Shown piece by piece: positions 1 to 10,586 of a stretch of 64,000 nucleotides of DNA; the first letter of the stretch is position 1, and each line of letters starts with the position of its first letter. Source of the stretch: Asterochloris sp. CNOR1 (taxonomy: Eukaryota > Chlorophyta > Trebouxiophyceae > Trebouxiales > Trebouxiaceae). Location of the stretch: NCBI GenBank assembly GCA_963969365.1, contig OZ017762.1, positions 1,364,001-1,428,000 on the forward strand. The letters are read 5' to 3'. The position numbers and the translations under genes were made by a program. The notes below the pieces were generated by a model. That model was given only the letters and a program-made list of their open reading frames with translations. It ran no database searches and was not told where the DNA came from.

Positions 1-61
1 GTGCCTGTGTGCGTCTGGGCTGGGCTGTGCTGGCCACGCTGGGCTGCCATCAGCTTTGACA

Positions 62-485
62 GCTCTACAGGTTTGTTGGCAGAGACGCTCTGTGCCACAA
101 CCTTGCAGGGCGCTTCAGCTATCAATGGGCTGCCTACGGCGCAGTCTGCCTGTTCATGAATCACCTGCTGCGCAGTCTGGCTGCTGTACATAAGCTGCTT
201 GGAGCTCCACAGCAGACCATTGCTGCTTGGGAGCTGACTTTCATCCGGCCTGCTTTTGCAGTCCTTGGCAGCTGACACTATATGTATGACTGACCACATG
301 TGCAGCAGCCTGCAGTAGATAGCCCTCCGGTCCCTGCAGGCAAGATCTACGCCAAGGCTAGGGCACTCTTTGTGGCTCCCAGCAGCCAGCGCCTCGCCAA
401 GGACGTTTTCAACTATCTCAAGGATGGAATGGTGATCAAGGCCCCAGCCGCTGGCGCTTCACCCATTACTACAGGCTCTATGTAG
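62..485 (+). CDS. Possible 3' exons of an unrecognised gene
   Basis: Two open stretches read on the plus strand. The first (about 70 to 273) encodes a mixed hydrophobic/basic segment with residues such as MNHLLRSLAAVHKLLGAP and then meets a stop. The second follows a good CTGCAG acceptor near 329 and encodes GKIYAKARALFVAP and onward to a stop at 483-485. No donor joins them cleanly and I recognise no family. They could be the last exons of a gene whose body lies before the window. The case rests only on the amino-acid composition and the acceptor, so it is weak. Confidence 0.25.
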
Positions 486-680
486 ACAATCAATGGTGGA
501 CCATAAAGATCTTGAGAATACTATTCAATTGATTGAGTTTGGCAGATTATTTGCCATTGGATTTGGTACTATTGCCTGTGCGGTGTTACGAAGCTGCACT
601 GGCTGCTGCAAAGCCAGACTGAAGAGCCAGCTCATGGGTCTGGTGAGCTTAACGCTGAAGCTGTTGCTGTCATTGCTTGT

Positions 681-3232
681 TCAGACCATGTCTGCAAGCC
701 TGGGATCATTCTGCAGCTGCTCTCGCAGGGCTGCCTCAATCTGCCAGTCACGCAGGATCCAGCTGCCTTGAATGAGAAGACACAGGATGACAAGGATGCT
801 TGCTGCTCGAACAATCAGGTCCACTTCCTTGGGTGGCTGCCAGCCACTCCCTACCCACAGCACGTTCACCAGGGTGACCGCCAGCAGCAGGGGCATTGCC
901 GTGCACAGCCACCTACCAACCTGCACAGCAGAGGAGTGTGCAGCACTTGGAGGCCTCTGCTGAGTTTGCAGAGTGTATCTGCACCCTCTGGTGCCGATAT
1001 TTTAACACAAAACAGCGCAAGAAAAAGAGGTGCATAAGGGCCAACAAGCCCAGCAGCAGCACCTGGCTTGGGCTGGTACAACCCACCTCAGGCGGCGCTT
1101 CACTGTAGTCTGATGAGCTGCTGGCCCTGCTCCCTGCAGCAAGAGACCTGCAGCAGCACGGAACTGGTGCATAGCCACCAGTGGGGCTATTCCCAGGTGA
1201 CCCGCAGCCTTGCAGAGGCGGATGGCTCTGTGCCGGCTATCAAAGGAAGTTGCCCAACTCACTTTTGTCCCTGTGTGAGCAAAACCGCTGCCTTTGACAG
1301 CATGTGCCTGTGCGCCCCAGAGCTGCTGCCAAAAGGCTCCAAGACACACCCACCTGCTGCTGCCTTCTTGGAGGCGACTCAGATCAGAACCAAATGTTTG
1401 TTCAGCCACCAAGCAGCAGAGAGCTGCAACTTGTAGGAAGCCACAACACGTCAGTCACATCTGCAGTCATGGCTGTTCCCACTAGCACTCTTTGGACACC
1501 ACTGAGGGGCTCAGCACTAGAGCACTGATGTCAAAAGTACTCGAAGGGTGCCCTGAAGCACGCAGAGAACCATGTGTAAGCAGCATCCGCACCCATGCCC
1601 AGGCCTGTGCCTCCCCAGAGCCTCCATGGACTATGCAGGCTGGAAGCACCCACACACATGTCTGCTCCCTCACAGAGGCTCTCAGTGCGCAGGGTCACCC
1701 TCAGCAGGTCCTTCAAGGATGCAGGGGCCATCTGACAGGCCCTCTGTTGCCATCTGCATCTGCAGGGTTTGCAGCCCTTCGTGTGCTGCCCCATTGCCTC
1801 CCGACCTTGCAAGGCAAGCAGGGGAGCAGCTGAAAGCCCTTTGCTCTGCCAACCGCTGCCATCCGCACCTGCGCATGTGCCTCTGCCTCCCCAGGACCTC
1901 ACTGAGCTGCCGCCGAAATGCCCTGCCCCTCCGAGGACGCTCTGAGTGGCGGGTGAGCTCCCTCACCCTTGCGGCGATGGCAGCTGGCAGGACCACCATC
2001 GTAACTTCATCTCCGTGTGTGGTGAGTGCCATGACTGCCAGACGGCGGGCATTGGCCAGACTCAGGCGGCTGCAGCAGGAGTGAGAGGGCTGACTTCTGG
2101 AAAGCATGGCAGCTTGCACATGCCGAACACTTCAGGTAGTGATTGCCATGACCCCCAGGCGGCAGGCGCTGGCCAGGTTCAGGCAGCTGCAGGAACATGG
2201 TCAGGAAGGCTTTGGCTGGCGGCCAGGCCCAGGCGGCTGCAGGAGCAGAGAGAGAAGACTTTGACTGGTGGCAGCATCATGGCCAGTCAGAAAGTGCCGC
2301 TGTACCCCATGGGGTGGCAGGGCGCTGCACAGAGGCTGCCTTGCCTCATGACAAGTCAGGTGGCGCCCTCAGGGTCTGCATGGCTGCGCAAACCTTGACC
2401 AGTGGCAGATGCCATCTGATTGTGGGTGGCGATTGACCAGTGCCGGGCAGCAGACGGATGCGTTAGGGAATCCTGGCTGCACAGGTAGCTGCTGCTGGCA
2501 AGTAGTGCTGGCAACGGCATCAGCACGGTGCATGGCACACCCAGAGCCAGGCTCTAGTCAGGCTGAGGCGTCTGCAGCAGGAGTGAGGGGGCTGCAGTGG
2601 TGGCAAAGCGTGCAGCAGGTGGCACAGGGGCCAAGCAGCCTGCCATGAAAGCTGTGCTAAGGCGACTACCGCCGAAGGCAGAGGGACTGCATCTTGTTGA
2701 CAATGGAAGGTAGCACGCCATCTGGCCAGCCTGCACTTTGAATGCCCTGGCAAAACATTTCTGTCCCATATGTAAGCCAGGCCTTGGCGCAGTGCGTCCG
2801 TGCCATTGACAGGTGTGCCCATCAAGGCCTGGCAGCAAGGCTTGAGATGGAGAAAGGATGTGCAACCTGGCTGCTGGTACACTTAATGCAGTATTGTTGC
2901 CACACAGAATGCTGCAAGCAGCGCAGGGCTTACTTGGCTTGCCCCTCAGCAACTGAATCAGCCAGTCTTGGCTGCAACGCTGCCAAATACTCCTGCCCGC
3001 AGATCTCGCAATTGAGGCTGCACCGTTCACGGCACCACTGCAGCAGGCACTCTCGGTGCACCCAGGCACTGCTGCCAGTGCAGCCGCAGGGCGAGACCAA
3101 GCGCTCCGCGTCATCGCTGCTCAGGCAGATTCTGCACTCTCCAGGGGTAGCCTGCTCGACATCTGCCTGCTGCAGCAGACCTTCCTGCTGCTCTGTGTCT
3201 GGCTCCTCTGGCCCAGACATGCCTACATGCAT
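681..3232 (-). CDS. RING-CH (MARCH-type) membrane E3 ubiquitin ligase
   Basis: The first exon (3232 to 2934) carries a complete RING-CH zinc finger near residues 32-75. It reads CRIC, 12 residues, CGC, 7 residues, H, 2 residues, C, 12 residues, CEIC, which is the exact C4HC3 spacing of the family. These domains bind E2 enzymes and ubiquitinate membrane proteins. The exon ends at a strong GTAAGC donor. Exon 2 starts at 2069 after CTGCTGCAG in matching phase (residues RLSLANARRLAVM onward) and ends near 1965. The last exon (920 to 681) encodes two hydrophobic segments, CTAMPLLLAVTLVNVLWVG and AASILVILCLLIQGSWI, then a short charged tail ending ADMV. This fits the membrane part of MARCH proteins. 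Exons between about 1900 and 920 are not resolved, and assigning the tail to this gene is inference. Start is M1 at 3232 or M5 at 3220. Confidence 0.72.
2126..2590 (-). repeat. Three ghost copies of the MARCH exon-2 acceptor edge
   Basis: The true exon-2 start (2069, with its CTGCTGCAG acceptor) is repeated upstream in intron 1 at about 2126-2200, 2207-2262 and 2522-2590. Each copy keeps the CTGCAG acceptor followed by a recognisable version of the exon start, for example CTGCCTGAACCTGGCCAGCG compared with CCGCCTGAGTCTGGCCAATG. The copies are diverged and their frames drift, so they look non-coding. They lie only on the intron side of the real exon. Confidence 0.7.
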
Positions 3233-3523
3233 TGATGAACAATGTGTCGCTGAGAAGGAACTCAGATGCAGATTTGCTCTGCCTTACCCGTGTGCAGGAG
3301 AGGATGAGCGTGCTGGGAACCTGTTCCGTGACCCTGATCAGGTCTTCCCGGCATGCGAATTCTGTCACCTCAATGGCACGTAGTAATGATATGAATCCTG
3401 GAGGTCTAGATTCAGCACATGAGAACCAACAGTAACTGATGTGATCTATCAAGTTCAGCACAGAATTCAGATCTGCCCCTGGTGCTCCATTTCATTTGCA
3501 GCTACTGCACAATAAGCGGCAGC
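3233..3523. promoter_or_regulatory. Shared upstream region of two divergent genes
   Basis: About 290 bases lie between the start codon of the RING-CH gene (minus) and the first usable ATG of the coiled-coil gene (plus). The divergent layout implies a bidirectional promoter. I see no clear TATA box or repeated operator-like motif. This is inferred from position only. Confidence 0.4.
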
Positions 3524-6500
3524 ATGCACAGGAGGCAGGACAGACAGAGCCTTCTGAGCCCAGGCAGCCAGGGCCACAGGAACTCATCCCCTCATGGCTT
3601 TGCCATGCGCAAGTCCACAGCCAACCCTAAGCTGCAGGGCATGCTGGCACACAGGGATCGACAGTGTGAGGTGAGGTAGCATGCAGCTTTGAGATGCCTC
3701 CTGACAGCCAGGCTGCCCTTGCACAGCTTGCAACATGTGACATACTGCTGCTTACGGCATTGGTGAAGCACATTGGCCAAAGCAGGCCTCAACAAAAGAT
3801 GCTGCAGCAGTGTCACCCTGTTAAATGTTTTGGGGTCTCTCGTCTGCAGGACCTCCGCAGGCAGTTGGACGTTGCACATCACGGGAAGCAGCGGCTCAAG
3901 TCCCGGCTGGCAGAAGGTGCCTCATGTGTTGCATTCCAAATCTGCATGTGGCCGCAAGCACAGCCTCAGCTCTGTCCTGCCCGTGTTACGGCTGCCATCC
4001 CGCTCACAGACAGCAGCAGCATGGCACTATGAGCTGTGCATCAGCTGCACTGTTGGCTGTGGCAACCTGCATGCTTTTGCAAACATTTTTCGCTGCGTCA
4101 CTGCTGCCAGGTCAAGCTGCAGTCTGCAGAACGGCTGGACGTTGCAGTGATGCTGATGTTGCCTGCAGCCATCAGGCGCAACGAGAACCTGGTGCAACAG
4201 GTGCAGCAGGTGGACCGCCTGCAGCAGCAAAACTCTCAGCTGCAGCAGACCGTATGTGCCTTGAGGCAGCAGCTGAACAAGGAGACAATTCGGCACCAGC
4301 AGCAGGCCAGGGCAGCAGGGCAGCATGGGCGGGGGTTTGCAGAGATGCAGCTGCGGCATGGGGACGCCCAGCAGCAGGTGCGCCCATGTGCACCTCATGT
4401 CGCCGCAGCACAAATGTGCTGCCTCGGGGGGAGTGCCAGGAGCAATGAGTCTCATCATTGGATGAGGAGATGCAGCGCTGCACCCTCCAGCCACCAGCAG
4501 CATTCCAGGACTGCACGGCAGGGGTTTTGCAGTCATGCTCTTGCTGCACGTGACGCCCAGCAGCAAGTCACGTGACGCCCAGCAGCAGGACACGTGAAGG
4601 CCAGCAGCAGGTGGACACCTGCTTTTTGTGTTGCTGCTGCCACTTGCAGAGCGTCTAACTGCTGCTGCTGCGGCAAGACGCTCAGAACGGGCTTTGCACT
4701 CGTCACAGCTCCCAACCTGGCTGCACCACCATCCTTCGGAGTGCGGGAGCTTATGTTGTGCCTCCTCTGCAGGTCTCTGTGCTGCTGACAAGCCTGGCAG
4801 CGACTCAGCAACCCCAAAGAGGTGTGCAGGCATTCCTGCTGCAATACCTGCAGGTGTCGAGGCTGCACCACAAGTTGGCAGCAGCCCAGCCCCAGGTTTG
4901 CAGGCATCCCTGCCACCAATCCTGCAGGTGTCGACGCTGCACAACAACTTGGCAGCAGCCCAGCGCCAGCTGCGCAGCCTCCAGAGGGAGCTGGCTCAGC
5001 GGGAGCAGCACCTGCAGGCGCTGTCCAGCGACCACCAGCAGCTGCTGGCCAAGTACACCCAGCTGAGCGAGATCGTGGGGGAGGCACGCCTGCGGCTCAA
5101 TGCTGCGGCTGTCCTCACCAACAAGACGCTGACAGAGGACCATGCCAAGGTATTTTCAAGCACTGTTGTGAGGGGCCTGGATGGGGTATGATAGGTGCAC
5201 GGGCTCAAAGGGGGTCATCCAGGAAAAGTAGGGTCCTGTTGGCAGTCTCAAAGCAGTCGCCATATCAATCCTGGCAGGGATTCATGTCGAGGTGAGAGAG
5301 TTGTGATCGGCCTCAGCACTGATTGGGTTGGCACGTTGGGCCGGCATCTGAAAGCTGCAGTTTGACTTAGCTCTGCAAGCGTTAGGTCAAGACATATTCC
5401 ACAGTCACCAAACTGACTGCTCAGAGTCCCTGCTGAGGGCATCGGGGAGCAGCTGCAGAGGAGCTGGGCACGAGCTTGTGCAGTCCCTCAGACATGGCAG
5501 GTCCTCCACGGCTCACCCCTGCTCCTCGGCTGCAGCGGGCGATGCGCAAGTGGACCCAGGGGGAGCTGGGCACTGCCCTGCGCAACCTGAAGCAGCGGGT
5601 GCCCCACTTTGCGGGGGGCAGTGGGGGCCACAACAAGGAGAACCAGCAGGCCCCCACAGCAGCTGAGCACAGGCGGCGCACATTGCAGCATGGCGACGAG
5701 GTGAGAGGTCACGTGTGGCCGGGGATGCTGCCGTGTCATCTGCAACGAAGACCAGCACCAATGGTGGCTTGCATTGCACCACATCATGGTTATGGGCTGG
5801 CAGCCACAGCAATAGTGTTGCAGTGCATTGGGTGCGAGCACTGAGGTTTGCCCTTAAGGGTGCACACTGGCAGGGCACAGTGTATTGCAGCATGGAGCTC
5901 AGTACTTGGAGACAGGAGTGCAGCCATGCGCAAGGGCATGGGGCTGTGTGTAGTGCAGGAGTTCCCGCAGTTGCCAAGTGCAGGCAGCGTACAATGCAGC
6001 TGAAACTGGTGAGAGCTGGCAGTATCAGGCATAATGAGCTCTTTCAGTTGAAAGTGGGAAAGTGCATTTCGAAAGTGTTGCTCGGCTGAGCACTGGTGGC
6101 GCGGGTTGCACAGGCAAATAATTGGGGTGCTGGGCAGGAAGATGCTGGCTGGACTGTTTTCAAGCAGCAATGATATCTAGGACCAAGAGGGGCCTGCTAA
6201 GGAGCATCGGTGGTGTACAGCACAGCAATGAGGTGGGTCCTGGACAGCCGCCCTCAAAGCAGGCCTCCTAGCGCACTGTTATGGTTGTGGGCCAGGTGCC
6301 TGAAAGGGGATAATCTTCCTGCACACCGTTCTATACCTGATGCCTTGCCTCCGGTGCTACAGGCCTTTGCGCCGCTGGGTGGCAACAGGGCTCTGCAGCA
6401 GCAGCGCCAGCCTTCTGCCAGCAGGCAGCCCCTGCACCCGGCAGACTTTGGACAGCCTGCCCTGCAGCCAGGCTTCACAGACCACCTCAAGCCTGCAGCA

Positions 6501-7469
6501 GAGTGTGCATCAGAGCAGGAGCTGCGCAAGGTGGGTTAAGGGAACATGTCTGAGTTAAGATGACTGCAGCAAAAGTGTTGTGTGCCCCATGGTCTGTAAG
6601 GCAAGGCTCCTTTGCATGAGCCATCGGCTGTGTGTGCATCAGGGCAGGAGCTGCATGGGGTAGATAGACAGTGTCTCTGAATCATGCTGAAGGACAACAG
6701 TTGGAGTGTGCGCTTGTCTATGAGGCCTGGCTCCTCCACACAAGCCTGCAAACCCAGTCAAAGAGGAGCTGTGCAAGGTGGGGTAGCAGCGCCTCTGAGT
6801 TGCTGTCGGGCAGCTGAGAACTGCAGTGCTCCCTTTGAGGGGCCCGCTCTGCAGCCAGGCTTAACAGCCAGGTTTCAGGGCATGAAGGGTGCTTGCCTAG
6901 AAGCGCTTGTAAGCAGGGGAGTGAGAAAAGCTCAGTAGCATGACAGCTGACTGGGAAGGAGAGTCTGGTGCAGTTGCTTACAAGGTCATTTAGCAATGGA
7001 AAGATGGTGCTGGACTGGCTACAGATGCTTGCTGGTGTGGAGCATGGCATGCTTGATCAGCACAAATTCATCTTGACGCCGTTCAGGTAAGAGTCCCACA
7101 GCTCTCTGCTTGTACCTGTGAGTCAAGAATGCCTGAATGTCGCTGCTCCGCTGCTGCAGCAATACTTATACTCCTCCACTGATTGTTGTTGCTGTGCTGC
7201 AGGAAACTAGAGTGCTGCTGCAGCAGGCTGCCCAGCAAGAGGCTATTCAGCAGCACCAACAGCCAGCAGGGGGACTCATAGCAGGTATAGCTGAGCTAAC
7301 GGGGCTGCACTGGGGCCAGCAGAGGCCCAGCGTCTTCAGTACGGGGGTGGCACCAGACTGGTGGCCGCTGTCACAGGCAAGTCTTTGCTGGGACAGGGTT
7401 CAGACCTTGCAAAAGTTGAAGGCTGCGGAGATCATCAGTGGCGAGCTTATCGACGTAGGCTCCTGCTGA
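3524..7469 (+). CDS. Coiled-coil protein of unknown family
   Basis: The exon chain is mostly phase-checked: 3524-3670, 3850-3916, 4169-4377, 4928-5149, a possible 14-base microexon 5278-5291, 5484-5700 and 6363-6530. Likely later exons are 7025-7086 and a last one from about 7203 to the stop at 7467-7469. The N-terminus is basic and Ser-rich (MHRRQDRQSLLSPGSQG). The middle is a long Gln/Leu-rich coiled coil with segments such as LVQQVQQVDRLQQQNSQLQQ and LRSLQRELAQREQHLQALS. The C-terminal part is Pro/Gln-rich with a basic patch (RLQRAMRKWTQGELG). No catalytic motif is visible. A structural or cytoskeletal role is possible, but that is a guess from composition. The last two exons do not join in phase with the sites I chose, so the 3' end is tentative. 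Confidence 0.6.
4530..4890 (+). repeat. Ghost exon edges in intron 3 of the coiled-coil gene
   Basis: The end of exon 3 (GACGCCCAGCAGCAG then GTGCGC at 4378) is copied downstream at about 4520-4615, including repeated CACGTGACGCCCAGCAGCA blocks. The start of exon 4 (CCTGCAG then GTGTCGACGCTGCACAACAA at 4928) is copied upstream at about 4849-4900 (nearly identical: GTGTCGAGGCTGCACCACAA) and more decayed at about 4770-4815. One intron therefore carries ghosts of both its edges. Confidence 0.75.
6625..6800 (+). repeat. Two ghost copies of a donor edge
   Basis: Exon 6363-6530 ends GAGCAGGAGCTGCGCAAG then GTGGGTTAAG. Downstream copies lie at about 6640-6700 (GGGCAGGAGCTGCATGGGG) and 6750-6815 (AAAGAGGAGCTGTGCAAGG then TGGGGTAGC). 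Similarity continues into the following intron sequence (the run of GTCTGAGTTAAGATGACTGC compared with CTCTGAGTTGCTGTCGGGC). Each copy therefore contains both exon end and intron start. Confidence 0.7.
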
Positions 7470-7872
7470 TACCATCAGAGCCTTGTCATTAGAGTCTCAT
7501 GATTACACGCAAGCAGTCCTCTAAGCTTCCTTTTGACTCACAGGTGTGGGAAAGTGACAGAGCAGCTGACAGGGCAGACTTGACAGACGTGGCGGCTGTA
7601 CATGATGCAGTGCTGGTGCATTTGATACAGCAGCAACAGCCAAAGGACCCAGGCCGATGATGGGCAGGAGTGTGAAACAGCAGCAGCAGCCCAATCTCCA
7701 GGCTGCTCACGAAATGCATCAGACGACGCTATGACTCTGCTGTAAAGGCAATAGGCGACTTGACGGGATGTCTGTAGCATGGCATGCCTGCAGAAAAGCC
7801 TGTAGTGTGGCGCTGCATGCGCTGCTTGTGAAGGACCCCGCCTCTGCATACTGGGGTGCACGGAATTTGACC
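7470..7872. other. Intergenic between convergent genes
   Basis: About 400 bases lie between the tentative stop of the coiled-coil gene (plus) and the stop of the sterol isomerase gene (minus). The region should hold both 3' UTRs. I see no gene, repeat or clear polyadenylation signal in it. Confidence 0.4.
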
Positions 7873-10586
7873 TCAGGTTGACTTCCTGTCAGGGATTTCG
7901 CTCTCAAATACACGGCACTGCTGTCGCAGCCACTCCTGATGCGATATCATGGCAGAGGTCAGGTGACGCCCACTGCGACCCATGATGAGCAGGGGAGCCT
8001 GCATAGGTAGAGCACATCGAGACTGTGCTAGCAAGGCGCTCGATGAGCTGATGGGGCAGTGCACATCATGGCAGGGTGGCAGAGTGCACATGCTGAGCTT
8101 ACATCACATCAATGCAAGGTAAATGGTGAAGCTTAAGTCTGAAACTCATGTATTCAGGCTGTGATGCCCAGGAGACACTGCTTCTGCAGTGGCGGTCTGC
8201 TATGCACATGTTGCAACAATGCCTGCAGTGTGTTGCGGCTGGCAGAGCAATCTCCCCCACCGCTTACCAGCATATAGATGCCATTGATGACCACAAAGTA
8301 GGTCTGGGCAGTCCAGTCCGGGCTCAGAAAGATAAAGCCTGTAGGGGCACCCCAGACCCGGCTTGCAGCTGGCAGAGCAGTCGTGGCAAATCACTCGGCA
8401 GTAACCTTTGCACAACGACGCAGCATACAGGCAAGTGCATGACTCGGCAGGCGTCAGACACCAGAAACTGCAAAGACTGCATCACCTGACAGGGCCATGG
8501 TCCCAACATAGACCATCATACCCAGCATCTGGCTCAGGCTGACGGCAAGGGCCACGATGTCAACCCACGGCTGCTGCAGGAAACGGGCAGGACCCATGCT
8601 AGTGATGTGCTGAGCACACAAGAGATTTTGGAGCCGTGCAGCACTGTGCACTGCTTGAAGACGTAGTCATGCCCCGGAAGTCCACAGCTGCATCGCAGGT
8701 ACAGGTTCAGCGTAGGCAATGATATGTCATGTCTGTGGCGCTTGCAGAGTGTCGGCAAGCTGCTGCAGAGACGACGGCATGCCAACAGCAATGTGGTACG
8801 AACGCGAAAATTTCCCATGATGCAGCACTGATCGCAGACGCAAGCATGACTGCTCTCCCTGCCTGGCTGAGCACATCACACTGGCACAGGGCCCCTTTGT
8901 AAGACAGGCACTGGTCTGGGGCATAGTCAGGCTCAGGTGCCCATTAGTGGGGCATTTGCATCCAACTCTGCATTTGAGTCCTATTTCCAGTCCAGCCAGG
9001 GGTGACTTCCAGCCATGCTGCGCATGACGCACAAGAGCCAGTGGGTCAGGGAGAGCGTTTGCAGCTGAGAGATGCCTTGGCTCACTGCGTTGCTCAGCAT
9101 GCCCCACAAGAGATGCCTTGGCTCACTGCGTCATTCAGCATGCCCCACAAGAGATGGCTTAACTCACTGTGTCATTCAGCATGCCCCACAAGAGATGTCC
9201 TGGCTCACTGCATTGCTCAGCATGCCCCACAAGAGGTGCCTTGGCTCACTGCATTGCTCAGCATGTTGCACAAGAGATGTTTTGGCTCACTGCGTCATTT
9301 AGCATGCCCCACAAGATGATGAAGCACAGGGGGCCTTCCAATACAGCTGTGATGGTCTCCTGCGCCAGCATGAGTGCATCACGGCTGGCGAAGCGAGAGT
9401 CTGCCCTTGCATACTCCTTCCCTGCAGGACAGAAGAGAAGGTGCATCTTGAGCGCAGCACGCTGGCATGGACTTGCCTGCCATACCTTCTGGCCTTGCAG
9501 GCCATCTGAGACCAGCAGGTCTCTTGCAAAGCTGCCTGCAGTCTGCAGCTGCTTGCAGCCAGCGAAATGTCCCCCCAAACAGCATGGTGTGCATGAGATG
9601 TAGGCCAAGCAAATGAAGAGGCACTTGCACAGCACAGATATCACTAGTCCACACCTGTGCCACACTGTTCTGCCAAGGTGGCCATTCCTGCAAAGTGTTA
9701 ACCAGGCAAGAACAGGCACTCACACAGCTCGTAGATCCACATGTGAGCCTGCTTATTCTGCATCAGCTTTGGAAACCAGAGCCAGGTGCCCTCCAGCAAT
9801 ATGTGGACAAAGCCCTGTAGCAGCCAAGCAAGATGAGAGGACAAGCGTGTGATTCTGCAGCCCGCCGGCCCATATATGCTGTAAGGAACTGCAACACATG
9901 TGAAGGGAAGCTCTGGCAGGCATGACATTGGCAGCCCAGCAGCATTCCCACCGTCCATGCAAACCAAACAAAAACTGCCCTGCAAAAGTTGGTGACAATT
10001 CAGAAAAGATGTCACAAGCAATAGCAAAGTGCAGCCCAGGCGGTGCCAGAGCTCCTGGTGTGCTTGAAATGTGCAAACATCAACATGCCACGTGCACCAA
10101 TGGCAGGGCTGAAAATTGGTGCAGACCTGCTGGCAATGTCAGGGCTGCCCAGTCTGCCTGCAGCAGTGTTTAGTCAGTGTGGGGACATGGCCGTTGTGCA
10201 GTGGCCTACGGTGGGGCTTGAGAAAGGAGGCAGAAAAGGTTTCCTGCCTGTGCTAGATGTGCCAGACAGTGCAGTCCCTTTCCTCCCTCTGACCACACCT
10301 CCGTGCAGAGCAGCTACAAGGGCACATCATTTGTTGAGGTGTTGACAGCTGAGCTTGATGTCTGTGTGCATGCAGAGCAACTACAGCCTTCATACAATGT
10401 GATCAGCATCGAACCTGAGACGCGCCATGCAATGGCCACCACAGCCATTGAGCATGCAGCAAAGATCAGGCCGATTGCAAAGGGGCCCAAGCGGGGCGGG
10501 TGGTAGCCAGGCACATCTGCAGTGGAGGGATAGTAAGGGTGGCTGTCCTGCTGCATGGCGCTCAGGTTGAAGAGGTCTTGTGCCAC
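7873..10586 (-). CDS. Sterol C8-C7 isomerase, emopamil-binding protein family
   Basis: Resolved exons: 10586-10415, 9814-9724, 9421-9291, 8573-8486, 8338-8268, 7998-7873. All later junctions are in phase. The protein starts MAQDLF and soon shows HPYYPST before the first membrane helix, as in EBP/HYD1 enzymes. The next exon has GFVHILLEG, matching the catalytic His and Glu of the second helix. The following exon reads WKEYARADSRF and then QETITAVLEGPL, the third signature with the essential Glu and Thr. Two more membrane segments follow (VDIVALAVSLSQMLGMMVY and TYFVVINGIYMLAPLLI). The tail ends DRKST. These enzymes move the sterol double bond from C8 to C7 in the endoplasmic reticulum. One short exon between 10415 and 9814 is not resolved. 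The donor after exon 9421-9291 sits in a 41-bp tandem array. Confidence 0.87.
9069..9314 (-). repeat. Six-unit 41-bp tandem array built from an exon-intron junction
   Basis: Six units of exactly 41 bases: 9069-9109, 9110-9150, 9151-9191, 9192-9232, 9233-9273, 9274-9314. On the minus strand every unit contains a version of TTGTGGGGCATGCTGAGCAA followed by TGCA or CGCA and GTGAGCC. The unit at 9274-9314 is the real end of the sterol isomerase exon (residues ILWGMLNDA) with its donor at 9290. The other five are copies inside the intron. All keep the GTGAGCC donor. As 41 is not a multiple of three, use of the next donor would shift the frame. Confidence 0.92.

Noticed and set aside
9069-9314. CRISPR-like array
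   Set aside because: There are no spacers between the units and the setting is a eukaryotic intron.
9002-9319. Plus-strand repeat protein (frames through the 41-bp array)
   Set aside because: A 41-bp period is not a multiple of three, so the peptide repeats change frame. The array is explained as copies of a minus-strand exon-intron junction.
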